Source: an uncultured Litorivicinus sp.
Lineage (GTDB): Bacteria; Pseudomonadota; Gammaproteobacteria; Pseudomonadales; Litorivicinaceae
Direction: 5' to 3'
NCBI GenBank assembly: GCA_938091715.1
Contig: CALKMT010000015.1
Coordinates: 1-16,550 of the forward strand
Length of the DNA stretch: 16,550 bases
Each line of letters opens with the position of its first letter. Positions within the stretch are counted from its first letter, which is position 1. The translations under genes and the position numbers were made by a program. The notes below the pieces were generated by a model, which saw only the letters and a list, made by a program, of their open reading frames with translations, did no database searches and was not told where the DNA came from. Positions 6,780 through 13,812 of the stretch are shown here, in pieces.

Positions 6780-8168
6780 ATGAATTGGTTGCCGGCGTTA
6801 GACCCCAAACTGCCTAAGTATCGAGCGCTGTATCAGGCCATTGTATCGGCGGTCGAGGCAGGGGATTTACGGGTGGGCGCTCGATTGCCAACCCACCGAG
6901 CCATGGCTGACGAATTGGGGATCACCGTGGGGGTGGTCACCAAGGCGTATGCCTTGGCAATGCGCGAGGGGTTTCTGCAAAGCCGAGTCGGGTCCGGCAC
7001 CTTTGTTGCGCTGCGTGGGCAGGGCTTCACGCCATTTCCCCAGCAAGGCCGCGCGCCGCAAAATTTGCTGGATCTGTCGATCAGCATTGCACCACCCAAT
7101 CCCCGCCGGGCTGACATTCTTGGCCGGTCCTTGCAGCAGATGACCGACCAAACCGACGTGCTGCATGATGCCGTGCAATACCATCATGCCAGCGGTGAAT
7201 GGCGAGCCCGCCAGGCCATGGCAGGTCTAATGGATCTGTGTGGCATTACGGTCAGTCCCGATGAGTTGCTGTTGACCATGGGCGGGCAGCACGGATTGAC
7301 CTTGGCCTGTGATGTGCTGCTGCGTGACCAGGGGCACCTGGCCACGGCCGAGATTGGTTATCTGGGCATTGTCGGTTTGGCCCGCATGCGCTCGCTGAAA
7401 TTGGTCGCGATTCCGCTTAAGAACGGCGCATTGGACGTCGACGCGATTGAAGGTCGAGCCAAGCAACAGCGCATTGATGCGGTTTACGTCACACCGGATT
7501 TTCACAACCCAACCGGGGTGAGTTTGGATAGCATGGCCCGCCAGCGCTTGGCCCTGTTGGCCGAGGCGTACGATTTTTGGATTATCGAGGACTCGGTGCA
7601 TACCGTGATCGGCCGGGACAAGCCGCCCGCCATGTTCGAGCTGGCGCCAGATCGCACCATTACAGTGTTTAGTACCGCGAAATTGCTGGCGGGGGGAATA
7701 CGCTTGGGGGCGATCCGGGTGCCAGCCTCGCATCGAGATCAGTTCGCCACCGCCATCAAGTTGCATGCGTGGATGGTGCCCCCGTTGCTGTGCCATTTGG
7801 TCGGTCAGTGGATGGAGAGCGGCGAAGCCGGTGCGCTGCTGGAATGGCAACGCAGTGAAATGCAGGCCCGTCAGGAGCTGGCCATTCGCTACCTGGCGCC
7901 GTGGCTGGCCCACCGTCCGGAGCCTGGGTGTTTTTACCTGTGGCTGCAAATGGAGCGCCCCGGGCAGAGTCAGGTGCTGGGCCTACGGCTGCTAGAGCAG
8001 GGCATTAAAGTTGGGCAGGGCGCGCCCTTTTGGATTGGTGCCGGCCCAGCGCCGGACTGCATTCGGCTGTGTTTGTCACCGGCCTACAACCGCGACACCC
8101 TAGAGAACGCGTTGCGCCTGATGGCCAAGGAGCTGCGGGCACAACACGACGAATTTGTGACGGTTTAA
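6780..8168 (+). CDS. MocR-type transcriptional regulator (GntR winged helix fused to a class I aminotransferase domain)
   Basis: The 462-residue protein has an N-terminal GntR winged helix (about 10-77, with GARLPTHRAMADELGI and GSGTFV). A linker leads to a fold-type I PLP-binding domain (about 95-455). The PLP-binding features look intact: FHNPTG, IIEDSVH, and Lys301 in FSTAKLLAGGIRLG as probable Schiff-base lysine, with Arg308 for the phosphate. MocR proteins such as PdxR, GabR and TauR are usually regulators that sense PLP or an amino compound. This one looks closest to the YdcR/YjiR-like group, but I cannot name its effector. It follows glcB on the same strand after a terminator. Its stop codon interleaves with that of lipA on the other strand. 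Confidence 0.9.
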   Translation: MNWLPALDPKLPKYRALYQAIVSAVEAGDLRVGARLPTHRAMADELGITVGVVTKAYALAMREGFLQSRVGSGTFVALRGQGFTPFPQQGRAPQNLLDLSISIAPPNPRRADILGRSLQQMTDQTDVLHDAVQYHHASGEWRARQAMAGLMDLCGITVSPDELLLTMGGQHGLTLACDVLLRDQGHLATAEIGYLGIVGLARMRSLKLVAIPLKNGALDVDAIEGRAKQQRIDAVYVTPDFHNPTGVSLDSMARQRLALLAEAYDFWIIEDSVHTVIGRDKPPAMFELAPDRTITVFSTAKLLAGGIRLGAIRVPASHRDQFATAIKLHAWMVPPLLCHLVGQWMESGEAGALLEWQRSEMQARQELAIRYLAPWLAHRPEPGCFYLWLQMERPGQSQVLGLRLLEQGIKVGQGAPFWIGAGPAPDCIRLCLSPAYNRDTLENALRLMAKELRAQHDEFVTV

Positions 8169-9166
8169 AGCGTCACACTGGGGATCAGATTGCTGTTAAT
8201 GCCCGCATTGTTTTTGGCCAGGGCCTGTTCCGCCCGGTAGCTAGAGCGCACCATGGGGCCGCTGACGACCTCCAAAAATCCCATATCCAGGCCCCACTCG
8301 CGGTATAGGGCGAACTCGTCGGGGGTGACATAGCGGGCCACCGGCAGGTGATTCTTGGTCGGGCGCAGGTATTGACCAAAGGTCACAATGTCGACCTGAT
8401 GGGCTTTCAAGTCGGTCAGGACTTGCCGGATCTCGTCTTCTGTCTCGCCCAATCCTAGGATGACCGAGGTTTTGGTGAGCATCTCGGGGCGGTGCCGTTT
8501 GGCATGTGCCAGAACGTCCAGGGTTTGTTGATAGCTGGCCCGGGGGTCTCGCACCGGGTGCGTCAAGCGCTCAACGGTTTCGACGTTTTGCGCGAACACT
8601 TCGATGCCAGAGTCGACGATGGTCTCGACGTCGCGCATTACGCCTTGAAAATCGGGGGTCAGGACCTCGACAGCGGTCTCGGGTGTGCGCGTCTTGATCG
8701 CCCGCACCGCATCGGCAAAGTGTCCGGCACCGCCGTCCTCTAGGTCGTCACGGTTGACGCTGGTCAGGACCACGTATTTGAGACCCATAATGGCCACCGA
8801 TTCGGCCGTGTTTTTCGGCTCGTCTTGATCCAGCCAGCCCTTGGGGTTGCCGGTATCGACGCTGCAAAACTTGCAGGCCCGGGTGCACACACTGCCCATC
8901 AGCATGATGGTCGCCGTGCCGGCACTCCAGCATTCGCCAATATTGGGGCACATGGCTTCTTCGCAGACCGTGCTGAGGCGGTGCTCTTTGACCAGTTTTT
9001 TTACGCTGGTGTAGGTTTCGCCGCCGGCGGCCTGAAAGCGCAACCAAGCGGGCTTGTCGCCCCGTGGAGCGACCGCATCGGCTTGGTCTTTTTGGCCGTT
9101 CTTAATGGCCCGGATACCGTCGGGGGTGACATGTTTCGCGCCCGAGGCGATTTTCTTTTCGTTCAT
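8165..9166 (-). CDS. lipA: Lipoyl synthase
   Basis: LipA is the radical-SAM enzyme that inserts two sulfur atoms at C6 and C8 of protein-bound octanoyl groups to form the lipoyl cofactor of GcvH and the 2-oxoacid dehydrogenases. The 333-residue protein has both clusters. The radical-SAM site is CTRACKFC (Cys94, Cys98, Cys101). The auxiliary, sulfur-donating cluster is CEEAMCPNIGEC (Cys68, Cys73, Cys79). The conserved C-terminal RSSYRAEQ supplies the serine ligand of the auxiliary cluster. It starts 27 nt after gcvH in the same direction, without a clear ribosome-binding site, so it is probably co-transcribed with its substrate protein. Its TAA interleaves with the convergent MocR stop. lipB is not in the window. 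Confidence 0.97.
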   Translation of the reverse strand: MNEKKIASGAKHVTPDGIRAIKNGQKDQADAVAPRGDKPAWLRFQAAGGETYTSVKKLVKEHRLSTVCEEAMCPNIGECWSAGTATIMLMGSVCTRACKFCSVDTGNPKGWLDQDEPKNTAESVAIMGLKYVVLTSVNRDDLEDGGAGHFADAVRAIKTRTPETAVEVLTPDFQGVMRDVETIVDSGIEVFAQNVETVERLTHPVRDPRASYQQTLDVLAHAKRHRPEMLTKTSVILGLGETEDEIRQVLTDLKAHQVDIVTFGQYLRPTKNHLPVARYVTPDEFALYREWGLDMGFLEVVSGPMVRSSYRAEQALAKNNAGINSNLIPSVTL

Positions 9167-9193
9167 CTGCTGAGTATATCGCGCCGAGCGGGC

Positions 9194-9565
9194 TCAGTCG
9201 CCCACGTGATCCAGGTATTCTTCCAGGGTCATCAGGCTGTCCAACTCCGCCGGATCGCTCATCTCGATTTTGACGAACCAGGCCGAGCTTTCGGGATCCT
9301 CGTTGATTGCCTCTGGGGCGTCGTCTAAATCCCGATTAACGTTGATGATGCGGCCACTGACCGGGGCATAGACTTCGCTGGCGGTCTTGACCGATTCCAC
9401 CGTTGCGATGCGCTCGCCGGCTTGCACTTCGATGTCCTCGTCGGGCAGCTCGACAAATACGACATCCCCCAGCTCGGACTGGGCAAATTCACTGATGCCA
9501 ACGGTTACGACACCATGGTCGTCGTCGGCCCATTGGTGCTCTTCGCTAAAACGTAATTCAGACAT
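9194..9565 (-). CDS. gcvH: Glycine cleavage system H protein
   Basis: GcvH is the small lipoyl carrier that shuttles the methylamine intermediate between the P, T and L proteins of the glycine cleavage system. The 123-residue protein shows the whole family pattern: EEHQW at the N-terminus, VGISEFAQSELGDVVFVELP, and the lipoylation site ATVESVKTASEVYAPVSG, with Lys60 as acceptor. AGGAT lies 7 nt upstream of the ATG, on the minus strand. lipA, which matures its cofactor, follows directly. gcvT and gcvP, often in the same operon, are not here, so the rest of the system must be elsewhere or absent. glyA, also a glycine gene, diverges from it. Confidence 0.96.
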   Translation of the reverse strand: MSELRFSEEHQWADDDHGVVTVGISEFAQSELGDVVFVELPDEDIEVQAGERIATVESVKTASEVYAPVSGRIINVNRDLDDAPEAINEDPESSAWFVKIEMSDPAELDSLMTLEEYLDHVGD

Positions 9566-9716
9566 GCGCGGGATCCTATGATTGATGGCGTTAGTGTGAC
9601 GTTGTTTTGGTCGCTTTCAAGGGGGCGATTGGCGGAAAAACGCAGGTGGGCGTTGCCCCCGCAAATCTAATATACTCCACGCCTTTAATTTGGCCGCCAC
9701 AACAGGAGACCGTGGA
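9566..9716. promoter_or_regulatory. Divergent regulatory region of gcvH and glyA
   Basis: This 151-nt gap must hold promoters for both directions. TATACT (9671-9676) is a good -10 for glyA but has no proper -35 at 16-18 bp, suggesting an activator-dependent promoter. An imperfect inverted repeat, GGGGGCGA (9621-9628) with TTGCCCCC (9653-9660), lies just upstream and could be an operator. For gcvH, TTGAAA (minus strand, 9620-9615) is a possible -35 without a good -10. I saw no glycine riboswitch core here. Confidence 0.5.
9704..9708 (+). promoter_or_regulatory. glyA ribosome-binding site that fixes the start
   Basis: AGGAG lies 8 nt before the ATG at 9717. The in-frame TTG at 9690 would lie upstream of this site and add nine residues not found in the family. 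Confidence 0.85.
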
Positions 9717-10967
9717 ATGTTTTCCAACACTTCGTCAATCGCTCAGTACGACCCCGCACTGGCGAGCAGCATGCAAGCCGAAGCTCAACGTCAAGAAGAC
9801 CATGTTGAGTTGATTGCCAGCGAAAACTACACCAGCCCCCGTGTCCTAGAAGCACAGGGCAGCGTATTGACCAACAAATACGCCGAGGGTTATCCGGGCA
9901 AGCGTTACTATGGCGGGTGCGAGCATGTTGACGTGGCCGAGGATCTGGCGATTGAACGGGCCAAGCAGTTGTTTGGCGCGGATTACGCGAACGTTCAGCC
10001 GCACGCAGGCTCGCAGGCCAATGCGGCGGTATTTTTGGCCCTGTTGAATACCGGCGACACGGTGTTGGGCATGAGTTTGGATGCCGGTGGTCACCTGACC
10101 CACGGCTCGCACGTAAACTTTTCTGGCAAGAGCTACAACGCGGTTCAGTACGGTATCGACGAGCAAGGATTCGTGGACTACGACCAGATCCGTCAGCTGG
10201 CAGTCGAGCACCAGCCCAAGATGATCATTGCCGGTTTCAGCGCCTACTCACAGGTCTTGGATTTTGCCAAGTTCCGGGAAATTGCCGATGAAGTCGGAGC
10301 CTATCTGTTGGTCGACATGGCCCACTTTGCCGGCTTAGTAGCCGCGGGCGAATACCCAAGCCCGATTCCCTTTGCTGACGTGGTCACTACCACGACGCAC
10401 AAGACGCTACGCGGGCCCCGTAGTGGCCTGATTTTGGCCCGCTCAAACCCCGAGATCGAGAAAAAGCTGAATTCGGCCGTCTTTCCCGGTGGGCAGGGCG
10501 GTCCGTTGATGCATGTGATTGCGGCCAAGGCCGTGGCCTTCAAAGAAGCCATGGAGCCGGAGTTCAAGTCGTATCAGCAGCAGGTCAAGAAAAACGCCAA
10601 GGCCATGGCGGGAGTGTTTATGTCACGTGGCTACGACGTGATCAGCGGAGGCACCGAAAATCACCTGATGTTGGTGTCTTTAGTGGCCAAAGGCATTACT
10701 GGCAAGGCGGCCGATGCGGCCCTGGGCCATGCCCACATTACGGTTAATAAAAACTCGGTTCCCAACGATCCGCAGAGCCCCTTTGTTACCAGCGGTATCC
10801 GTGTCGGTACGCCTGCTGTGACCACCCGAGGCTTTAAAGAGTCAGATTGCACCGAGCTGGCCGGCTGGATGTGCGACGTGATGGATAATCTAGAAGACCA
10901 AGCGGTTATCGAGGCCGTGGCTGCCAAGGTCCAGGCCTTGTGTGCTCGCTTCCCGGTTTACGCGTAA
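9717..10967 (+). CDS. glyA: Serine hydroxymethyltransferase
   Basis: GlyA is the PLP enzyme that converts serine and tetrahydrofolate to glycine and 5,10-methylene-tetrahydrofolate, the main source of one-carbon units. From the ATG at 9717 the protein has 416 residues, against 417 in E. coli. The PLP lysine is Lys229 in TTTTHKTLRGPRSGL, the same number as in E. coli, which supports this start. Other signatures are HVELIASENYTSP, the cofactor-binding VQPHAGSQAN, DMAHFAGLVAAG and FPGGQGGPLMH. It diverges from gcvH. Both genes concern glycine and C1 metabolism, so coordinated control is plausible. A hairpin follows 9 nt after the stop. Confidence 0.97.
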   Translation: MFSNTSSIAQYDPALASSMQAEAQRQEDHVELIASENYTSPRVLEAQGSVLTNKYAEGYPGKRYYGGCEHVDVAEDLAIERAKQLFGADYANVQPHAGSQANAAVFLALLNTGDTVLGMSLDAGGHLTHGSHVNFSGKSYNAVQYGIDEQGFVDYDQIRQLAVEHQPKMIIAGFSAYSQVLDFAKFREIADEVGAYLLVDMAHFAGLVAAGEYPSPIPFADVVTTTTHKTLRGPRSGLILARSNPEIEKKLNSAVFPGGQGGPLMHVIAAKAVAFKEAMEPEFKSYQQQVKKNAKAMAGVFMSRGYDVISGGTENHLMLVSLVAKGITGKAADAALGHAHITVNKNSVPNDPQSPFVTSGIRVGTPAVTTRGFKESDCTELAGWMCDVMDNLEDQAVIEAVAAKVQALCARFPVYA

Positions 10968-10976
10968 ATACGTTGG

Positions 10977-11001
10977 ACCAGCCTGTTTCGCAGGCTGGTT
11001 T
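10977..11001. terminator. Shared hairpin between glyA and the convergent acyltransferase gene
   Basis: A perfect 9-bp stem, ACCAGCCTG (10977-10985) with CAGGCTGGT (10991-10999), closes a TTTCG loop and is followed by a short TTTA on the plus strand. The T tract is poor in both directions, so termination may be partial. It fills most of the 32-nt gap between two convergent stop codons and could serve either transcript. Confidence 0.6.
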
Positions 11002-11863
11002 ACCCCTGGCTTAACCGCTGATCTTTGGCGGTCCACAGGGCCTCTAAAAACGCTTTAACCTTTTCTCGGCTGTCCGCCGAGATTTGATTCTGTTTGCCCA
11101 GGTCTTGAACGTCGGGCAGATCCACCACCCGCATGTGCAGGTTCATCCGCCCCGCTCGGCCACACATCCAATCCCAGAAGGTAGGAACGCCATCAGGGTA
11201 GTCAATGGTGCAGTCACAGGCGTAATCCAAGTGATCCCCAACCGCGGCTAGCACCGTGGCGACGCCGCCGGCTTTGGGCGGTAACAGGTGCGTGAATCGG
11301 CTGTTGGCTTGGCGGATTTTTTCCGGCGAGTTGCGCGTACCCTCTGAGAAATTCACCACGGTGACCGGTATCTGTTTAAATTTTTCGCAGGACTTGCGCA
11401 CGGTGGCCAGATCTTGGCCGCGCTTTTCGGGGTGCTTGGCCAGGTATTGCCGGCTGTAACGGCGCATCACCGGAAAGTCCATCGACCAGGCTACGAAACC
11501 GACCAGGGGAATCCACAACAGCTCCCGCTTCATGAAAAATCGCGTGCTGGGGATGGTCTTGTCGGTGCCAATTAAGAGCACAAAGATATCGACCCAGGTC
11601 TGGTGATTGCTGACCAGCAAATAGTTAGTTTGGCGATCAAAATCCCCCTCGCGTTGGACTTGAATCTTGGGTCCAAACAGGCCCAGCCAGCCACAAAATC
11701 CACGTGCCCAAATGGACACCAAAAACTCAAACGCCGGGGCGAAAAATCGCCCTGTGCTGGGCGCTACCAGCTTGACTAAACCCATGGCGGCGGCGGGCAA
11801 GCCAGACAACAGCGTCAGGAATACCAAAAGGAGGGCGCTGACAACGCCAAGCACTAGATGCAT
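11000..11863 (-). CDS. YihG-like lysophospholipid acyltransferase
   Basis: This is an inner-membrane acyltransferase of the PlsC/LPLAT superfamily, which transfers acyl chains to lysophospholipid-like acceptors. From the ATG at 11863 it has 287 residues: a hydrophobic N-terminus (about 3-33), the catalytic NHQTWVD (His87, Asp92), and EGTR (174-177, in VNFSEGTR). The block FPVMRRYSRQYLAKHPEKRG and the motifs KSCEKF and LLPPKAGG closely follow E. coli YihG (about 310 aa) as I remember it. I prefer 11863 because AGGA lies 8 nt upstream of it, while the GTG at 11908 has no ribosome-binding site and lies upstream of a likely -10. The exact substrate is unknown. It is divergent from the esterase gene. 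Confidence 0.88.
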   Translation of the reverse strand: MHLVLGVVSALLLVFLTLLSGLPAAAMGLVKLVAPSTGRFFAPAFEFLVSIWARGFCGWLGLFGPKIQVQREGDFDRQTNYLLVSNHQTWVDIFVLLIGTDKTIPSTRFFMKRELLWIPLVGFVAWSMDFPVMRRYSRQYLAKHPEKRGQDLATVRKSCEKFKQIPVTVVNFSEGTRNSPEKIRQANSRFTHLLPPKAGGVATVLAAVGDHLDYACDCTIDYPDGVPTFWDWMCGRAGRMNLHMRVVDLPDVQDLGKQNQISADSREKVKAFLEALWTAKDQRLSQG

Positions 11864-11887
11864 CTGCAAGGTCCTAAATTTTGGGGC

Positions 11888-11893
11888 ACTATA
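11888..11893 (-). promoter_or_regulatory. Possible -10 element of the acyltransferase gene
   Basis: TATAGT on the minus strand would start transcription near 11881, about 18 nt before the preferred ATG at 11863, and would exclude the longer GTG start at 11908. No clear -35 is present. On the plus strand the same TATA core reads TATACC (11890-11895) and could serve the divergent esterase. Confidence 0.35.
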
Positions 11894-11925
11894 CCGGCCG
11901 AAACTCACAGGTGCGAGCTTGAGCC

Positions 11926-12576
11926 ATGCTAGAACGCGTTATCCAAGAAACCGACGAAAACCCGCAACAGGCCATTATCTGGCTGCACGGTTTGGGTGCC
12001 GACGGTAATGATTTTGTGCCCGTTATCCCTTTGCTCGGGTTGCGTCGGCCGACCCGTTTGATTTTTCCCCACGCGCCGATTCAGCCGGTCACGGTGAACG
12101 GTGGAATGGCCATGCGCGCCTGGTATGACATCTACGAGATGACGCTGGAGCGTAAAATCGATCAGGCCGGCATTGAGGCCTCCGCAGCGGAGGTGATTGA
12201 GCTGATTGAGGAGCAACGGGCCCAGGGCATTGCGCTGGACCAGATTTTTTTGGTCGGCTTTAGTCAAGGCGGGGCGGTTGCGTTGCATGTACTGGCGCGC
12301 TATCCCCATCAACTGGCTGGGGTGCTGGCGCTGTCGACCTACTCGCCGGACTTAGATCAAGCCCTGACCCACAACGGATCGGTCGAGACACCTTTGGCGA
12401 TTCATCATGGGGTTCAGGACGCAGTCGTGCCGGAATCCTTGGGTCAGCGTACGCGGGATCGATTCGATCAACTGGGCTTTGCGCCGAGCTATCGTACTTG
12501 GCCGATGGCCCATTCCGTGTTGCCGGAACAGTTGACCGAAATCGGTCAATGGATCCACCAGCAGACCGGCAGCTAA
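11926..12576 (+). CDS. Carboxylesterase / phospholipase (alpha/beta hydrolase, EstB-like)
   Basis: This 216-residue cytosolic serine hydrolase belongs to the carboxylesterase/acyl-protein thioesterase-like family, near Pseudomonas fluorescens carboxylesterase II (218 aa). The catalytic triad is visible: Ser113 in the nucleophile elbow GFSQGG, Asp165 in HHGVQDAVVP and His196 in MAHSVLPEQ. LHGLGADGNDF near the N-terminus forms the oxyanion-hole region. Family members hydrolyse short acyl esters and sometimes lysophospholipids; the native substrate cannot be deduced. AGGTG lies 12 nt before the ATG. Divergence from a lysophospholipid acyltransferase suggests, but does not show, a lipid-related role. 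No terminator is seen before mdh. Confidence 0.92.
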   Translation: MLERVIQETDENPQQAIIWLHGLGADGNDFVPVIPLLGLRRPTRLIFPHAPIQPVTVNGGMAMRAWYDIYEMTLERKIDQAGIEASAAEVIELIEEQRAQGIALDQIFLVGFSQGGAVALHVLARYPHQLAGVLALSTYSPDLDQALTHNGSVETPLAIHHGVQDAVVPESLGQRTRDRFDQLGFAPSYRTWPMAHSVLPEQLTEIGQWIHQQTGS

Positions 12577-12599
12577 GACTAATGTGGGTTCGTGGTGAC

Positions 12600-12629
12600 T
12601 TGGGAATGTCACGATGGATTTGCTAGAAT
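12600..12629 (+). promoter_or_regulatory. Predicted sigma70 promoter of mdh
   Basis: TTGGGA (12600-12605) and TAGAAT (12624-12629) are 18 bp apart. TGC directly before the -10 gives an extended -10 element. Transcription would start near 12636 and leave a leader of about 70 nt. Confidence 0.6.
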
Positions 12630-12641
12630 CCGCGCCGGAAT

Positions 12642-12690
12642 TGGCATCAGACCCGATGCTATGAGTGTACGACCGGCAATCAAACCGGTC
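12642..12690 (+). promoter_or_regulatory. Structured 5' leader of mdh: two tandem hairpins before the ribosome-binding site
   Basis: TGGCATC (12642-12648) pairs with GATGCTA (12655-12661), including one G-U pair, around a 6-nt loop. GACCGG (12671-12676) pairs with CCGGTC (12685-12690) around an 8-nt loop. The AAGGAG ribosome-binding site starts 5 nt after the second stem. They could stabilise the mRNA or affect translation of mdh. I recognise no riboswitch class. Confidence 0.4.
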
Positions 12691-12706
12691 TCCCAAGGAG
12701 AAACGC

Positions 12707-13729
12707 ATGAAGCAACCCGTTCGCGTAGCGGTCACCGGTGCAGCCGGAGCTATCAGTTACACCATCCTGTTTAAAATTGCCGCCGGCGAGCTGCTCGGCC
12801 CAGATCAGCCAGTAATTTTGCAATTGGTGGAAATTCCTCCTGCCATGGGCGCCCTCGAAGGCGTGGTTATGGAACTGATCGACTGTGCATTCCCCTTGGT
12901 CGCTGGTATCCAGACGGCTGACAACCCGGAAGACGGATTCAAAGACGCTGATATTGCGTTCTTGATCGGTGCTAAGCCTCGTGGCCCGGGCATGGAGCGT
13001 GCGGATTTGTTGATGGGCAATGCTCAAATCTTTAGCCGTCAGGGCAAGGCTCTGAACGACAACGCCTCTAAGGACGTTAAAGTCTTGGTCGTGGGCAACC
13101 CGGCCAACACCAACGCGTTGATTGCCGCGCGCAATGCACCGGATTTGGACCCCCGTCAGTTCACCGCGATGACGCGTTTGGATCATAACCGTGCAGTCGG
13201 CATCTTGGCTGACAAAGTCGGTGCAGCGTCCAGCGACGTTGACGGCGCAGTCATTTGGGGTAACCACAGCCCGACTCAGTATCCCGACCTGCATGGCTGC
13301 ACGATTGCTGGCAAGCCCGCGTTGGATCTGATCGAGCGTGATTACTACGAAAACACGTACATCCCGCAAGTGGCTAAGCGTGGCGCGGCGATCATCGACG
13401 CCCGTGGCGCTTCGTCAGCGGCTTCAGCGGCACAAGCTGCGATCAACCACATCCATGACTGGGTGCTGGGTACTCAGGGCAAGACGGTCTCAATGGCGGT
13501 GCCGTCAGATGGGTCCTATGGCATCGAGCCTGGCGTGGTGTACTCCTTCCCCGTGGTCTGCGAGGGCGGTGATTACAAGATCGTTCAGGGCATCGAAATC
13601 AGCGATTTCAGCCGTGGCCTGATGACCCACACCGACGAAGAGCTGCGTTCTGAAAAGGCGGCGGTGGAAGAATTGCTGTTGGACCAGACCGAAGCCTCAC
13701 TGGCCGGCGTTTCGCATCCCGTGGCGTAA
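12707..13729 (+). CDS. mdh: Malate dehydrogenase (NAD-dependent, cytosolic-type)
   Basis: Mdh interconverts malate and oxaloacetate with NAD in the TCA cycle. The 340-residue protein has the Rossmann motif TGAAGAISYTI, the substrate loop AKPRGPGMERADLL, VVGNPANTNA, Arg157 and Asp159 in MTRLDHNRA, and catalytic His187 in WGNHSPTQYPD. It belongs to the ~328-residue type found in Burkholderia, not the 312-residue E. coli type. The C-terminus runs about 13 residues past the usual end, and the third glycine of the dinucleotide loop is Ser. The ATG at 12707 follows AAGGAG by 6 nt; the GTG at 12665 would add 14 unlikely residues. Frequent CGT and GGT codons hint at high expression. It could oxidise malate made by GlcB. 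Confidence 0.96.
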   Translation: MKQPVRVAVTGAAGAISYTILFKIAAGELLGPDQPVILQLVEIPPAMGALEGVVMELIDCAFPLVAGIQTADNPEDGFKDADIAFLIGAKPRGPGMERADLLMGNAQIFSRQGKALNDNASKDVKVLVVGNPANTNALIAARNAPDLDPRQFTAMTRLDHNRAVGILADKVGAASSDVDGAVIWGNHSPTQYPDLHGCTIAGKPALDLIERDYYENTYIPQVAKRGAAIIDARGASSAASAAQAAINHIHDWVLGTQGKTVSMAVPSDGSYGIEPGVVYSFPVVCEGGDYKIVQGIEISDFSRGLMTHTDEELRSEKAAVEELLLDQTEASLAGVSHPVA

Positions 13730-13744
13730 CGCGCAAGTCCAGAT

Positions 13745-13771
13745 AAAAGCCCGCCCTGTGCGGGCTTTTTT
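13745..13771 (+). terminator. Intrinsic terminator of mdh
   Basis: AAAAGCCCGC (13745-13754) pairs perfectly with GCGGGCTTTT (13760-13769) around CCTGT, with a T tract at 13766-13771. It begins 15 nt after the mdh stop. Confidence 0.93.
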
Positions 13772-13812
13772 GTGTCCGCTCGAACGGCACGACTGGTGTA
13801 AATATTTCAGGC

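Noticed and set aside
9690..9716. TTG start nine codons upstream in glyA
   Set aside because: AGGAG lies inside this extension and serves the ATG at 9717; with that start the PLP lysine falls at 229, as in E. coli.
9566..9716. Glycine riboswitch upstream of gcvH or glyA
   Set aside because: The gap is short and I could not find the tandem aptamer core; only a simple inverted repeat is present.
12665..12706. GTG start 14 codons upstream in mdh
   Set aside because: It overlaps the leader hairpin and the AAGGAG site of the ATG at 12707, and the extra residues are not family-like.
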